Assembly: GCF_027158005.1 (NCBI RefSeq)
Contig: NZ_JAPVLQ010000004.1
Span: 449,275-513,274 of the forward strand
Direction of reading: 5' to 3'
DNA length: 64,000 bases
DNA from: Rhodococcus sp. H36-A4
GTDB taxonomy: Bacteria; Actinomycetota; Actinomycetes; Mycobacteriales; Mycobacteriaceae
Both the position numbers and the translations under genes were made by a program. The notes under the pieces were generated by a model. The model saw only the letters and a program-made list of their open reading frames with translations. It was not told where the DNA came from and did no database searches. Shown here piece after piece: positions 63,745 to 64,000 of this stretch. How positions within the stretch are numbered: the stretch's first letter is position 1; each line of letters begins with the position of its first letter.

Positions 63745-64000
63745 ATGGAGAACATGGCTGGACGGAAGCGGAACTCCGCGGAAGACATCGTGCGCAAGCT
63801 GCGACGAGCAGATGAGCTCACCGCTGCAGGGAAGACGCAGGAGGAGATCGCGGCGGAGCTTGAGGTGTCGGCAGCGACCTTGTACAACTGGCGCCGCCAG
63901 TACGGCGGGATGGACACCGACGCCGCGAAAGAGCTCAAGGAGCTGCGGGAGCAGAACGGCAAGCTCAAGCGACTGCTTGCCGACGCTGAGCTGGAGAAGG
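63745..64000 (+). mobile_element. IS3-family transposase OrfA (partial, cut by window edge)
   Basis: The visible frame encodes a helix-turn-helix protein: MAGRKRNSAEDIVRKLRRADELTAAGKTQEEIAAELEVSAATLYNWRRQYGGMDTDAAKELKELREQNGKLKRLLADAELEK, the usual IS3-family OrfA with a C-terminal leucine-zipper-like coiled coil. Start ATG 63745 or 63754; GGATAGGA precedes the former. OrfB with the DDE domain would follow by frameshift beyond the window. It marks the edge of an accessory region. Confidence 0.88.

Overview
The window looks like a chromosomal stretch from a mycolic-acid actinomycete, most likely Rhodococcus or a close Nocardiaceae relative. The evidence is high GC, many GTG/TTG starts, ClpP1/ClpP2 with ClgR-type control, a 180-kDa-class NAD-glutamate dehydrogenase, a CmrA-like mycolate reductase, an Rv2466c-type mycothiol nitroreductase, and gene order that follows Mycobacterium tuberculosis Rv2460c-Rv2478c and then Rv2509-Rv2511/Rv2518c. 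All names come from reading motifs and gene order; nothing was searched.

Layout. 1-4.4 kb: the proteostasis block clpX (partial), clpP2, clpP1, tig, then tRNA-Pro and tRNA-Gly. 4.4-26.1 kb: core block with a maleylpyruvate-isomerase-like protein, a Nei-type glycosylase, rpiB, DUF429, a mycothiol nitroreductase, pepN, DUF5130, an HNH protein, MscS, globin O, a cupin, an alpha-glucosidase, two thioesterases, gdh, ettA, a secreted lipase and a second ssb. 26.3-31.7 kb: YigZ, an ABC exporter with a divergent MarR regulator, a CopD/CtaG membrane protein and tRNA-Arg. 31.7-41.3 kb: a carboxyethylornithine-synthase-like enzyme, a DesA3-type desaturase with its reductase and a small coupled protein, a TetR regulator with an alpha/beta hydrolase, an MFS carrier, and a PadR-fadH pair. 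41.3-47 kb: cmrA, a HerA-like ATPase, orn, tRNA-His and two secreted cell-wall enzymes (M23 and L,D-transpeptidase).

47.2-59.9 kb is more accessory: a Baeyer-Villiger-type monooxygenase with a TetR regulator, a lone ModA, a fused HAD-GH65 phosphorylase, a tandem Usp, a GAF-like LuxR regulator, an acyl-CoA synthetase, a phosphoribosyltransferase, an LLM flavoenzyme and a DHFR-like protein. The Usp, GH65 and phosphoribosyltransferase set resembles dormancy-regulon content of mycobacteria. From 60 kb to the end the sequence becomes patchy and island-like: VOC proteins, a tiny secreted Cys-containing protein, an Imm5-like immunity protein without a visible toxin, two overlapping small genes, and the start of an IS3-family element that runs off the right edge.

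The clearest regulatory signals are a near-perfect ClgR box before clpP1, palindromes in four regulator-gene promoter regions (MarR, two TetR, PadR), two DnaA-box-like sites upstream of ssb, and two unusual three-copy tandem repeats around the tRNA-Pro gene. No CRISPR array, rRNA or complete prophage was seen.
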